A stretch of DNA of 64,000 bases from Melastoma dodecandrum. Its lineage: Eukaryota; Streptophyta; Magnoliopsida; Myrtales; Melastomataceae. Positions 46,364-63,436 of this stretch are shown here, one piece after another. Position 1 is the first letter of the stretch. Every line of letters begins with the position of its first letter. The DNA is taken from the NCBI GenBank assembly GCA_029817715.1, contig JARUPY010000473.1, positions 2,852,001-2,916,000 on the forward strand. The letters run 5' to 3'. The notes under the pieces are model-generated. The model saw only the letters and a list, made by a program, of their open reading frames with translations, ran no database searches and was not told the DNA's origin. Position numbers and translations under genes: made by a program.

Positions 46364-48979
46364 ATGGCGTTGAACAATGAGGGGTTTCTGACAGACGAGC
46401 AGAGAGAGGTGCTTAAGGTAGCATCTCATAATGCAGAGGTCTTGTCATCGTCTCCCAAATCCCCCAAGAGTTTATTGTCTGAGCATCCAGCAAAAGCTCC
46501 GGCAGCCGGGTAGGTGCTGACAGCTGGGAATGCTGTGAGGCATGTTCGCAGGTCGCATTCTGGAAAGTTCATTCGAGTTAAGAAGGGTTAGTGCTTCTTG
46601 TTCAAGGTTTTAGTTTCCAGAATCTTGGATAATTCTCATAAGGATATTTTACTCGCATTTTCTGCGTCGGGCCATGACTGGGATGTCATTTGTTGTATCT
46701 TCAATAGACGAAGTATGCTATACCTCGACTTTGGCTGTCATTATCTGCTGTGCAGAGTCAAGTTCCCCGCCTGCCTTGCACTTGTACTGTTAATTATTGT
46801 ACATGATTCGCTTCTTTGGGCTGTTTGGTGAGCCAGTTAGTTTGATGTATATTGATTGGCATTTGTTAATAATTTCTGGGAATACTGTCTAATGGTTGAT
46901 TGTTATGGTGTTGGCAACGCTCTTCACGGTTGGGAAACAGATGGTGCTGGCGGTAAAGGCACATGGGGAAAACTATTAGACACTGATGGAGAATCTCATA
47001 TTGACCGGAATGATCCTAACTATGATAGTGGTGAGGTAATTGGCATTCTGCTCCCTTTGGGAGGTTGCAGTTTTCTGAATGAAGCAATATGGTAAGTGCT
47101 CCTTGGTAGCAAGTCATGACTTAAGTTCATTTATCTGTTTTTATTCCTTTAACAGGAACCCTATCAACTTGCTGGGTCAACAGTCTCAGACCCATTGGAT
47201 GATTACAAGAAATCTGTTATTTCTATTGTGGAGGAGTACTTTAGCACCGGTGATGTGGATGTGGCAATATCCCTCAGGGATTTGGGATCAAGTGAATATC
47301 ATCCTTATTTCATCAAGCGGCTGGTTTCCATGGCTATGGACCGTCGTGATAAGGAGAAAGAGATGGCATCTGTTTTGTTGTCCTCCCTATATGCTGACGT
47401 CATCAGTCCACATCAAATAAGGGATGGATTTGTCTTGCTTCTTGAATCTGCGGACGACTTTTGCGTCGATATACCGAATGCAGTCGACGTCCTTGCGTTG
47501 TTTCTAGCTCGTGCAGTGGTTGACGAAATCCTCCCGCCTGCCTTCCTGACAAGGGCCAAGAAAACCCTCCCAGAATCCACCAAGGGCTACCATGTGATCC
47601 AGACTGCTGAGAAGAGCTACCTTTCAGCTCCCCACCATGCCGAACTCTTGGAGAGGAGGTGGGGTGGTAGTACGCACATAACAGTTGAGGAGGCAAAGAA
47701 GAAGATAGATGATCTGTTGAATGAATATATCGAAAATGGGGAAGCTTTTGAGGCTTGCAGGTGCATAAGGGAACTGGGTGTGGCTTTTTATCGCCGTGAG
47801 GTGGTAAAGAGGGCTTTGGTGCGTGCTATGGAGACGCGGGCAGCAGAGGCATTGATAATGAAGCTCCTGAAGGAAGCGTCTGAAGAAGGCTTAGGCAGTT
47901 CTAGTCAGATGGGGAAGGGTTTCTCCAGGTTTGCCGAGAGTCTTGATGATCTTGCACTCGATATTCCGTGTGCAAAGGCATTGTTTGATGCTTTGGTGCC
48001 GAAGGCTATATCTGAAGGGTGGCTTGACCCGACCTATTTGAAGAACTCGGGTGTTGATGGAAATGCCCATGGTGAAGATGAAAAGTTGAGGCACTATAAG
48101 GAGGAAGCAGTTACCATAATTCATGAATATTTTTATTCCGACGATATCCCTGAGCTCATTCGAAGCCTCGAGGATCTCGCTCTTCTGGAATATAACCCTG
48201 TTTTCATAAAGAAGCTCATTACACTTGCCATGGATAGGAAGAACAGAGAGAAAGAGATGGCTTCCGTCCTGCTATCTGCCCTTCATATTGAGATATTTTC
48301 AACAGAGGATATCGTCAACGGCTTCGTCATACTTCTAGAAACTGCGGAAGACACTGCCCTCGACATCTTGGACGCTTACAACGAACTTGCTCTCTTCTTG
48401 GCTTGTGCTGTTGTAGATGACGTCTTGGCGCCGCTGAACCTTCAAGAGATTGGGAGTAGGCTGCCCCCTAACTGTAGCGGGAGCGAAACCGTGCGCATGG
48501 CCAGAACTCTTATCGCTGCACGCCATGCTGGCGAGGGATCCTCCGATGCTGGGGAGGGGGCACTGGTTGGGCAATAGAGGATGCCAAGGACAAAATCCAG
48601 AAGCTTTTGGAGGACTACGAGAGCGGCGGCGTTGTCAAGGAGGCTTGCCGATGCATCCGAGAATTGGGATGCCATTCTTCAACCACGAGGTCGTGAAGAA
48701 GGCCCTGGTCATGGCGATGGAGAAGAAGAACGACAGGATGTTGGATCTGCTGCAGGAGTGTTACGGTGAAGGGCTGATCACGGTGTACCAGATGACAAAA
48801 GGATTTGCTCGTATAAGGGACGGAATGGATGATCTGGCCCTGGATATCCCGAATGCGAACCAGAAGTTCCTGTCTTACGTGGATCATGCTCAGAAGAAGG
48901 GATGGATGGCTATTGCCTTCGTTCGACCCCAGGGCAGGCCCTACGGAAGCTGTCGCCGTAGCAGTTGCAACCACATGAG
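46364..48979 (+). pseudogene. MA3-domain translation regulatory factor (MRF) copy with four lesions
   Basis: MRF proteins bind eIF4A through four MA3 domains and adjust translation under TOR and energy signals. Three exons are clear (46364-46586, 46941-47035, 47156-48979). The start MALNNEGFLTDEQREVLK, the RRSHSGKFIRVKK block and KGTWGKLLDTDGE are typical, and all four MA3 domains can be read. Four defects break the frame: TAG at codon 50 (46511-46513) where the family has Lys; a lost base near 48535 (GGCGAGGGATCC); a lost base near 48667 (TTGGGATGCC); and a 4-bp duplication at 48901-48908 (GATGGATG). Reading across them recovers the family ending with GWLLPSF and a stop at 48977-48979. The nonsense change and the 4-bp duplication are not homopolymer artefacts, so I call it a pseudogene. 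Confidence 0.85.
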
Positions 48980-49399
48980 AAAGGGACTGCCTCATTTCTC
49001 TAGCTCAGTCCTCTCAAAGAAGGTAGCGCCTGGCGGTTGTTTCGCATCGCGTGTTGTCCTCGTCTCTCTCCTCCTCTCCCCCTGCCCTGCCCTTTTCTTT
49101 CTCCTTCTTTCTAATGCTGACTAGATTAGACGAGGGCTGGCTCTGGACCTCTTTTTCTAGACTTTTTTTTTTTTTGTTCTTTAGGGAGAAGAAGAAGGTG
49201 GAGAGTGTTGTTAATTGCCAGCTGATGATGTAAAAAGTTAGTTCATCTTCTTCCTATTCCTCTTCCCGAAAGGAGATGATAGGGACGGTTACAAGTCATT
49301 CATGACTGTTTCTCCTCATCTTTGTTATCTGCAAACACCATCCGCTTCCTATCCCTTTCCAGGCCCTCCGCTGTTAAGCTCGTTCTTCCTCAGTATTTT

Positions 49400-49506
49400 T
49401 CGCTCTATTATAGCATTTTATGAAAAAAATATTTTAGAATTCGTTAGATTTTTAAATATCAAGTATCTTATAAATAAAATTCTAAAATATTTTTCCGACG
49501 AAATAC
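49400..49506. repeat. Short inverted repeat, MITE-like
   Basis: The arm TGAAAAAAATATTTTAGAAT near 49421 is repeated as its reverse complement, ATTCTAAAATATTTTTCCGA, near 49480. The loop is about 40 bp. It lies between the MRF relic and REF6; no target duplication is evident. Confidence 0.5.
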
Positions 49507-49825
49507 ATGAAAAAACAGGGGAAGAAAAGAAACAGAGACGATATCACACTCCCAAAGCCGCACTTCACTACAACTGCTCCCAAAACTTCACAACTCTCTC
49601 TCTCTCTCTCTAATTCTCTTGCCTCTGCCCTTCCTCGGTTTTCCCTTTCCTTTTCCTCTTCTTACGACAGGGGAGGAGGAAGACGACCCAGGAAATGTCC
49701 TAAACCACGGACGGACAGAGAGGAATCCAAACCCCTCCCCTTCCCCCCCACCCCCCTCCAAAAAAAAGAAGACCACTTTCCCCACCACCCTTTTGGTAGG
49801 GGGAGGGGGGCGAAGAGCTGTGAAA

Positions 49826-55946
<6,121 letters not shown>

Positions 55947-56299
55947 CGAAGTCCAAGAGCGTTCGAGAATTCAGTCGACTAAATGCAGAACTGGGTCGAC
56001 CTGGGATTACAACTGTAGCCAGTAGCAATAACATTCGGAATCGTCGTCTTCTTTTTTACCTTTTGTTGTTTCCTCCCATGATTCTAATTCTTAGGGAATG
56101 ATTATGATTTTGGGGGGATTCAAATTGGATACCCCTCCTTTGATTGGAGACCCGCAACCTCTCCAATTCTCTTCTTCTAGAGGTGGCCATCGGTCGGGTT
56201 TAACCCGGACCCGGTTCGGACCCGGCTCGTAAGCAATTCGTGTGATCATCGGGCCTTAGGACTCCAAAGGAAAGTACTATATAAGTCCGGGAAAAAAAT

Positions 56300-56445
56300 C
56301 GACTTATAAAATTCATGAAATAAGGTAGATAATAAGTTCGAGTTTGAGGTAACTCAGACTTATAAAATTCGACTCTTGGGCATTATTTTTAAAATTTCGA
56401 AATTATCTACTATATTTCATAAATTATTTTTTATTACAGTAATAT
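56300..56445. mobile_element. MITE-like inverted repeat
   Basis: The left arm around 56310-56340 (TTCATGAAATAAGGTAGATA) is answered by a right arm near 56400-56430 whose complement reads TTTATGAAATATAGTAGATA. The element is small, AT-rich and non-coding. It shares ACTTATAAAATTC motifs with 45390-45640. Confidence 0.5.
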
Positions 56446-57699
56446 TGCACAATGTCCTATGGCATATGAATTGCTAACCAATTACGAGTTACATAATTTT
56501 TGATTCGGGGGATCGATCCATCGTCACAACTAACTCGAGCATATTCCACATTGTAATTTTGTTTACAAAATGTTAGGATCAATCGATGCCCTAAAAGATA
56601 TTGCCGTGTAGCTTTAAATATTGTTGAATAGATAATTAACTTTAGATTTCATTCTAATTTTCCTTGCACATTAAAAGATATAAAAAAAAATTCGTGTAAC
56701 TATTATTTTGGTGTTTCAAATATATGTCTAGTTTTTGTTTTGAATCTAAGATTTAAATTAGATAGATTACATGAAGTTTTAAAGGTATATTAGATATAAA
56801 TTGTAAAATAACAAATGTTAAAAATAATTAAATAAGTTATATGAATATTTGCTTGTGATATTCAACCAAATCCGCAGGACACATGATCCAGCTCGTCTGG
56901 TGGAGGAGGCACAATTAGTGCAATGTCAAAAACAACCACTAATAATTTGATATTTGAATTATTTTATGCTATGATTTGATTACGACTCAATTCTTATTTC
57001 ATACAAGTTCTTGCTCTTTTATCGTAATTACTATAAAAAATTTCATACGAAAACTTAGTGTTTTGTAAGTGAGTCTCTTCAAACACGGTTTTAATTTTCT
57101 AAAACCATAAAATATAACTCCAGACGGGCTTTAAAGACTCGCCATTAAAACAAACATGAGGAGGCTGGTGTTCAAAACACAACTATGTAGTAAGAGTTGC
57201 ATTCCATCGAGGCGGTTTTCAACACCCGCCCCAACACTAAAGAAATAAGGTCAAAGTCCGATCCCTTCGACAAAACACAAAAGGAAACCTACCTTTTAAA
57301 AATACACAAAAGTGAGGGTTTTAAAACCCGCCTATGTAAGGCTTATAAGCATTTGTAGCTTGGTTAGTTAGAATCTTCCTCCTATTCTTTATAAAAGCAT
57401 TGTATTTTTTGTTTTATCTAAACCTCTATTTGATAAAGAACGACGGACGAATTTTGAAAAATCGCTTAATTAAAGACGGATTTTCAAAATGCATGATAAA
57501 TATATAATTCAAGAATATTTTCATACAAACCTCGTAAATTTAATATCATGCAAGTAATTACTGCGAACACAACAGTATAAGGCCAGATCCGATTCACGAT
57601 CCGTTGGGTTGTGCCACGGGTTACCCGACAGGTCGATAATTTTACCGGCCGATTACGAGTTTTATTATTTTAACGCGTTGCCACCTACTCTTTCTCTCT

Positions 57700-57885
57700 C
57701 TTTTTTTTTTCCGAAATTTTAGGCGGAGGTGGAAGGCAATGGGGGCCCTTCGGGGAAAATCCCAGTTCTAGGCCCTCATTTCTGTTGAATCCCATCCCAA
57801 TTCTGGGCCGCAAGCAGGATTCGAGCGGTCATCATATGGAGGTCCATCACCCGATTGTTAGACCAATTAGCGACGAGAATCAATC
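57700..57885 (-). mobile_element. Possible tRNA-derived SINE
   Basis: On the - strand a TTGGTCTAACA box and, about 45 bp later, GCTCGAATCC resemble polymerase III A and B boxes, and the unit ends in a run of about ten A (T run at 57702-57711 on +). I could not find a target duplication. Confidence 0.4.
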
Positions 57886-58162
57886 AAATAGGACGAAGCA
57901 AGGTTGGTTTAGGGTGGGAGCGTGGTGACGTATCCCTGCGGCATTGATCCTCGGTCCAGCGTATGTTCGATTCGAACCCTCAGCCGTGTCGTATCCCAGC
58001 TTGTGTTCCAATTTCGGTAAGTTTCTGGTGTGTCGATGATTAGCATCATGGCTGTAAAATGTATGGAAATGCAGCAGGCACGCCACCTGTTTGACGGAAT
58101 TACGAGGTCAGTTAACCTACTCCTGTGGCGTGATTCCTGTCGTAGATCTTTGAATTGCTGAG

Positions 58163-59647
58163 ATGTCTGGCGACTCCGCTGCTGAAACTAGCAGTAGCGG
58201 ATCCCCAAGCTCGAAAGAAGTGGAGAAGCCTCAGGTTCAGCCGCTGAGGCTGCCTACTCCGGAGGAAGTGCGCGGGCAGGATATTTGGAACAACTGTGCT
58301 GTCCGAAGCATCGTGAGTGGCGTCATGGGTACGAACCATCTCTTCGTAGTACATTTCAAAGCGATACTGCTTCTGTGACCCGTGAATTCCATCTAGCTTC
58401 ACTGTCAGTGGAGAGGATGGTCATGGACGTTGATTTTTCTTCATTTGTGGTGATCAGGAGGTGGCCTTGGTTTGGCAATGGGTTTATTTATAGGATCACT
58501 GGACAATCCTATAGATAGGGATCAAATGACTGGCAGGCAACAGTTTGTGTATACTGCAAAGCAAATGGGACGAAGAAGTTGGAGCTCATGCAAAGCATTT
58601 GCAGTCATGGGCTTCATATTTTCAGCTGCCGAATGTGTTGTTGAGAAGGTAACTTCATTGTGATAAATAACAAAGAGCCTCAATATGTCATCCTGCTAAA
58701 TTATTTGTGGTGTAACTTTGTTCTAGGCAAGGGCGAAACATGACATGACAAATACTGTTGTCGCTGGTTGTGTCACTGGTGGTGCAATATCAGCAAAAGG
58801 TAGGCCGTCTGGGATTTCAGTTTAAAATTGTGAAGTTTTTAGCGAACTGTGAATTTCCATGTAAATTTAGTAAAAATGCTCTTTTTTTCTAAACAAGGAT
58901 TCTTTCAATTCACGTCAAGTGACTAAGTTCTCAAAACAGGCCCATCAGGACTCCTATGTATAAGGTCCATAGGTAGCAAGTCAATTACACTATCCGGTGA
59001 AAAAACAAAAATTGATAAGGTCTTCCCCTTGGTCTAGTGGCAATGTTGGCCAATTTGTCTGCTACTTTGCGGATTGCTTTGTTCCAAATATTTCACAGAG
59101 CATGGCCAGATTTACTAAGTATGGTGAATATCTCAGCATATCAGCACATGTATCATGAAGGACAGATGTGACATCCGTAGATATTTTCAGGAGCCAATTC
59201 GTCATAAGTGGAATAGGCCTTAATGCTTTCTGTGTATTTTTTTTTTTTAGAGTAGAAAACTTAAAATAGGACCCAATCTCCTTTATTATTTTCCTTTTCA
59301 TGCACAACTGTGGACCTGTTTCAGGGGAAGATTGCGTGTCTTCATAAAGTGCTTTCCTGATAGTCATTATATTAGATTGGAAAAGTTGTCCTCTCTCATG
59401 CTCGTGGGGCTCAAATATGAAAGTGGATGCGTTATGCGGTTCTTGTCTATAAAACATTTTAGAGATGATAAGATGGTTGAATAAATACATGAATGATGCT
59501 GCTGTTCGTGATTCATGCTTAAACTTTTCTTCTGAAGACAAGTCACCGCCTCCTGTTCTTTGTTCATGTAGGTGGTCCAAAGGCAACGTGCGTGGGATGT
59601 GCGGGTTTTGCGGCCTTTTCGGTGGTGATTGAAAAGTTTTTGGATAG
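58163..59647 (+). CDS. TIM22: TIM22-type mitochondrial inner-membrane import protein
   Basis: TIM22 is the pore of the carrier translocase that inserts multi-spanning proteins into the mitochondrial inner membrane. Four exons (58163-58328, 58458-58648, 58727-58799, 59571-59647) give 168 residues. After a Ser/Pro-rich N-terminus come the Tim17/Tim22/Tim23 segments with their Gly-rich helices: GGGLGLAMGLFIG, then CKAFAVMGFIFSAAECVVEK, TVVAGCVTGGAISAKGG and CVGCAGFAAFSVVIEK. In this sequence a run of six T (59636-59641) shifts the last codons so the protein ends EKFFG; with five T it would end EKFLDRHA, as the family does, at 59657. Only the last few residues are affected, so function may survive; an assembly error is possible. 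Intron 3 is 771 bp. Confidence 0.88.
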
Positions 59648-59657
59648 GCACGCATGA

Positions 59658-60630
59658 ACTGATGGAAATTCTTGATTCATTTTGCTTAGATGCTGAAGAA
59701 GATTTAGCCTTTAAGAGTCGATTGATAGTAAGAGTTCCCTTGTGATGGGAACTATTTAAATGAAATTGGATGTTTTGACCTTGTTTTCATCTCTGTTTGA
59801 TGAGAGGTAACTTGTAACGTTTCCCCACTGTAAAGAGAATGCAGCCCTTCCCTGGATAAACACAACTGCGTTACCCCCAGGGGATAACGTTTCCACAGCG
59901 AGGTCGTCCTTGGTCCTGGCGAGGCATCTCCGGTAGCCGGATTACGTTGCGGACAGAGAACGTCCTGCCTGAGTCAGCAAGGATGGTACGCATTGACAGT
60001 TAGGATGTATGCCATGGTGAGGAAGGTGGCAGTGCCAGCCCACGGTTCCCCGGACGTTCCAGTTTGAAGTAGTTGCTGACCTTGCTCCTGGAAACAGCCT
60101 CATTTAGGTCCTTCTCCTTGTCCGTCCATGACTTGTCCAGTTCCCCGCAGATCCCCATTCCCATATTACTCGCACCGATTCCCTCCCATATTCCTGAGGC
60201 AGTAATATAACTACTTGTGCGTTGTATCCACGCAGAGGGAGACCTCCTTCATATACTACAGCCCAGCGGGTATTATCTGTTCTGTTTTGGATGATTTGTT
60301 ATGTTGTCGTATTATTGTTTTCGTTTGCTTTGTTCACGCCTTGTAAGAAATAATTTTTTTTTTTTTTAAATTAAAGGTTTGTAATACTGGTGGAGGAGGA
60401 GGATACCAAGCCCTTTTGGACGTGGATATATTAGATTAGACTCGAGAGGCCGAAAATCAGATGGGCCGAGTCACTTCCGTCTTAATTAGACTCGCCGGAC
60501 CGGCCCGCTTTAGTCCGCCGGCGACGGGGTCAGATTCCGTTCATCGTCGCCGGCGGCACCTTGGGAGCCCTCGATCAACGTCATCTCTCCCCCCAAATCG
60601 GTCCGATTCTTTCCGACGATTCTCGGTGAA
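59658..60630. other. Intergenic region, no gene recognised
   Basis: TIM22 3' UTR at the left and the leader of the next gene at the right. A T run of 15-16 lies near 60352-60367. I see no coding region or RNA gene. Confidence 0.5.
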
Positions 60631-62944
60631 ATGGAAAGATCGTCTTCCCCTGTCGTTTCTGTTCCGATGCTGTTGTTAGTTTCATTGTCTTTCGCTGTGT
60701 CGGCTGCTTCTGCCCTGGGCGTTCGTCATCAGGTTGTTGTTTTCTTGACCTTTCTACTTTTGAATGTCTCCCTTCCGCTTGATTTGCTGTAGCCAGTCCT
60801 GTTATGCTCGTACTTCTGTTGCTGACATTTTCTAGCGCTTCCTTGATGATGGCAGGAGTATGCAAGGCATTCAGATTCGCGGTAAACATTTTCTTGATGC
60901 TTCATTTGTGTCAACTTTCTTCATCTCCTGCCATCGCATTCTTGTTGGTTTGGTCAGTCACTTCCTTGCAGCCTCGCTAATCCATGTTTATATTTCAAAG
61001 AATCATCCCAGAAGAAGCTACGGATGACCACGAAGTACACTGTTCGCGGGAAAGGAGCCGAGCGGCATGGAGAATCATCGAGGAGGTAACAGTCCGGTGT
61101 CGTTTTTATACGAGACTGTTGCTCGGTGGGTGTTGCTTTACTGACAACGCCCTCGCTTGCAACTTCCAGTACTTGATGCCATTCGTCGAGCAAGAAAAGT
61201 TTCAGATGTCATCCAGATGTAGGCTCCATCCAGATAATTACCTGTTCAGAGATCAGGAGGAGCACAAGATCCACGTGGGTATCAATGAATGGCGATGCGG
61301 GTACTGTAAGAAAAGCTTTCGCGCTGAAAAATTTCTGGACCAACATTTTGACAACAGGCACCGCGACCTTCTGAACGTTGTATGTACTTCCCGCTCCTTG
61401 TTTACAGATAACTGAACATTCACATGCATACCTTCTGTTTCTTTATCCTTTTGTTAGATTTAACTTGTTGTTATGGCAAGTCTTACTTTGTACCAAAGCA
61501 TCCACCCTTCACCATTTGTGTGTGGTCTGAACTTTATTAGTTTGATGAGGGGACTGGATATAGCTACCAGGAGTGAGCTCTGTCCAACAATTGCTTGTTT
61601 ATTCCTCTGTGATTAATGGTTGACACTGGAAGCTGTAATTGGCTCCAAGACGTAATCATCCGATTCAATCCAAGAGTTAACTATAAATCTGGCATCATAT
61701 TTGGCTTTGAACCACGTTTTTTAAGCTTCCATTGTAGGGTCCTTGGGTTTAATAATATCTTTGATAAAATAGTGTGGGTGTAATTAACATAAAGGTTTTT
61801 AGCCAGCAAAAAGTCGATGCATTCCTTGTGTTTTACTGGTTACTCCATTTAACATATTTCGTCAAACGTTATTTTACATGAATCAGAGTGACAATAACTG
61901 TCTTGCCGATTTATGCGGGGCACTGCATTGTGATCATATACTGAATTCAAAGCCAGCCAAAACAAAGTGTAATCCAGCAGCTGCAGCAAGGAACCACCAC
62001 CTGTGTGAGGTCTCTGCAGTATAGTTTTGCCTAAAGTCGTTTCATACTTTATAGTACACGCTTCAGCTTATGCTTTTCTGTGCAGACCATTGCTGACAAC
62101 TGTTTCCCTGCTAGTCGAGGTCTTTCTGCCAATCGTCTTCATGGTAAGGTTATGATGTAATCCTCAGTTGTCGGCAAGCTGTGCATTTTACTTCACTTAA
62201 TGTAGACCGACTTGGATCCCCAGATTTCTTCTTGCACCAGTTTTGTCATGCACACAGTTGCAGTGGAAAGAAGAAGATTTTTCCTCGAGGTGGAAAGGTA
62301 GATAGCCAGAGCTGTACTGTCATAATGTATATGCCTTAGTTAATCAGACAATGTGACACAAGATTATTGTAAGAAAATCATTCCAGATGGTCCATTCCAC
62401 TAATTCGTTAGTCGCTACACATCTCTAGTCACTGTAAAACGTGGAAAAGCTATTGCAAAAGCATTTCTTTGTCGAGTTGATCGAAGTAATGTATTTTTCC
62501 TTTGATGTAAAATTACGACTTAACACATGCATTTGGCTTTTTAAACTGGCCTTTCTTTTGTCATACCCAGTCTTTTTTCCTGATTCTTTTCATACCAAGT
62601 CTTTTTTTTTTAAACTCTAGTATTTCACACATTCCTTGTTATTTGCCAAATTCAGGAAGCATCTGTGTTTTCATCTCCGTGCTTATCACATTTTTATTGT
62701 TGCAGAAGCAGCCAAGTATATTCTACCTATCAGTATCGATACTAACTCTGATGCTCCTCCCTCTTTTCTATCTCCTTGTTTATCTCAAGCAGAGGTAATC
62801 AATGTCATATTTCATATACTATCAATTATGGATCCTCTTTTAATATGGCAACATTATACTCTAATTTGTATGTTCTATAGAGAAGAAAGGGGAAGACAAG
62901 AATTTAAGCGCATCAAGAAGATTGAAAAGACAAAGCCCTTGTGA
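60631..62944 (+). CDS. Single-pass membrane protein with one C2H2 zinc-finger motif, plant-conserved, unknown function
   Basis: Nine exons (60631-60732, 60836-60881, 61012-61085, 61170-61379, 61887-62009, 62086-62143, 62224-62297, 62706-62794, 62881-62944) join to 279 residues. The N-terminus is a signal peptide (MLLLVSLSFAVSAASA). Residues 117-138 form C-x2-C-x12-H-x4-H (CGYCKKSF, then DQHFDNRH). Further Cys-rich blocks follow (CLADLCGALHCDH, TKCNPAAAARN, HQFCHAHSCSGKKK). One hydrophobic helix (about 234-256, SILTLMLLPLFYLLVYL) precedes a short basic tail. So the Cys-rich part should face the ER lumen or cell exterior, where disulfides may be as likely as zinc. I recall similar uncharacterised plant proteins with the same order of blocks. 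Exon 2 is inferred from frame and splice sites alone. Confidence 0.85.
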
Positions 62945-63436
62945 ATGGTAAAGGTTTTGTTTACAGGTTTTCGTTTTGAAGAGGGAATTATTCGCGTGTA
63001 TTTACCGTAGTGGCCGCTTCTAGGTATAGGATGAAACATCATGATGCAGTATGCACAAGATTGCCTGGATGCTGATTATGTCAGTCACCCTTATGCATCT
63101 GAATGTTCCCTCTTTTGGGGTGTCTGAACATGGATTGGCCCTTGGATTATACAATCTGTGCGTACAAGTTTCTCTAAAAATCATATCTTATCTCATTGTA
63201 TATATTTAGTTAAGGTTGCTATTGTTGCTTACTTTGTCAAAATGCAAAACAGGACCTCTGTGACCAACTCTGCTGAGTGGGGAGTGAGGCTTTTGGCATT
63301 GTTGTTGTTGCTTTTTTGTCTACTGCTAGTTGGAACTTGGAACGCTGTCCATCTATTGCCGGAAGCAGCTGGTCCACATCCGTGTCAGTGTAGGTCGTAC
63401 ATATAAAAGCTTAAGGTTTTGTCGCGGTTGTCTGCA

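Larger units (their letters stand above)
55947..58162. other. Intergenic region with decayed repeats
   Basis: No gene is recognised. A MITE-like inverted repeat lies at 56300-56445. Between 57095 and 57340 several GC-rich motifs of the type GGCGGGTTTTAAAAC occur in both orientations, like subterminal repeats of CACTA elements. A SINE-like stretch lies at 57700-57885. The rest is AT-rich. Confidence 0.5.

Noticed and set aside
59062..59655. 197-codon open frame antisense to TIM22 intron 3 and exon 4
   Set aside because: No motif; crosses the conserved TIM22 exon and is likely chance.
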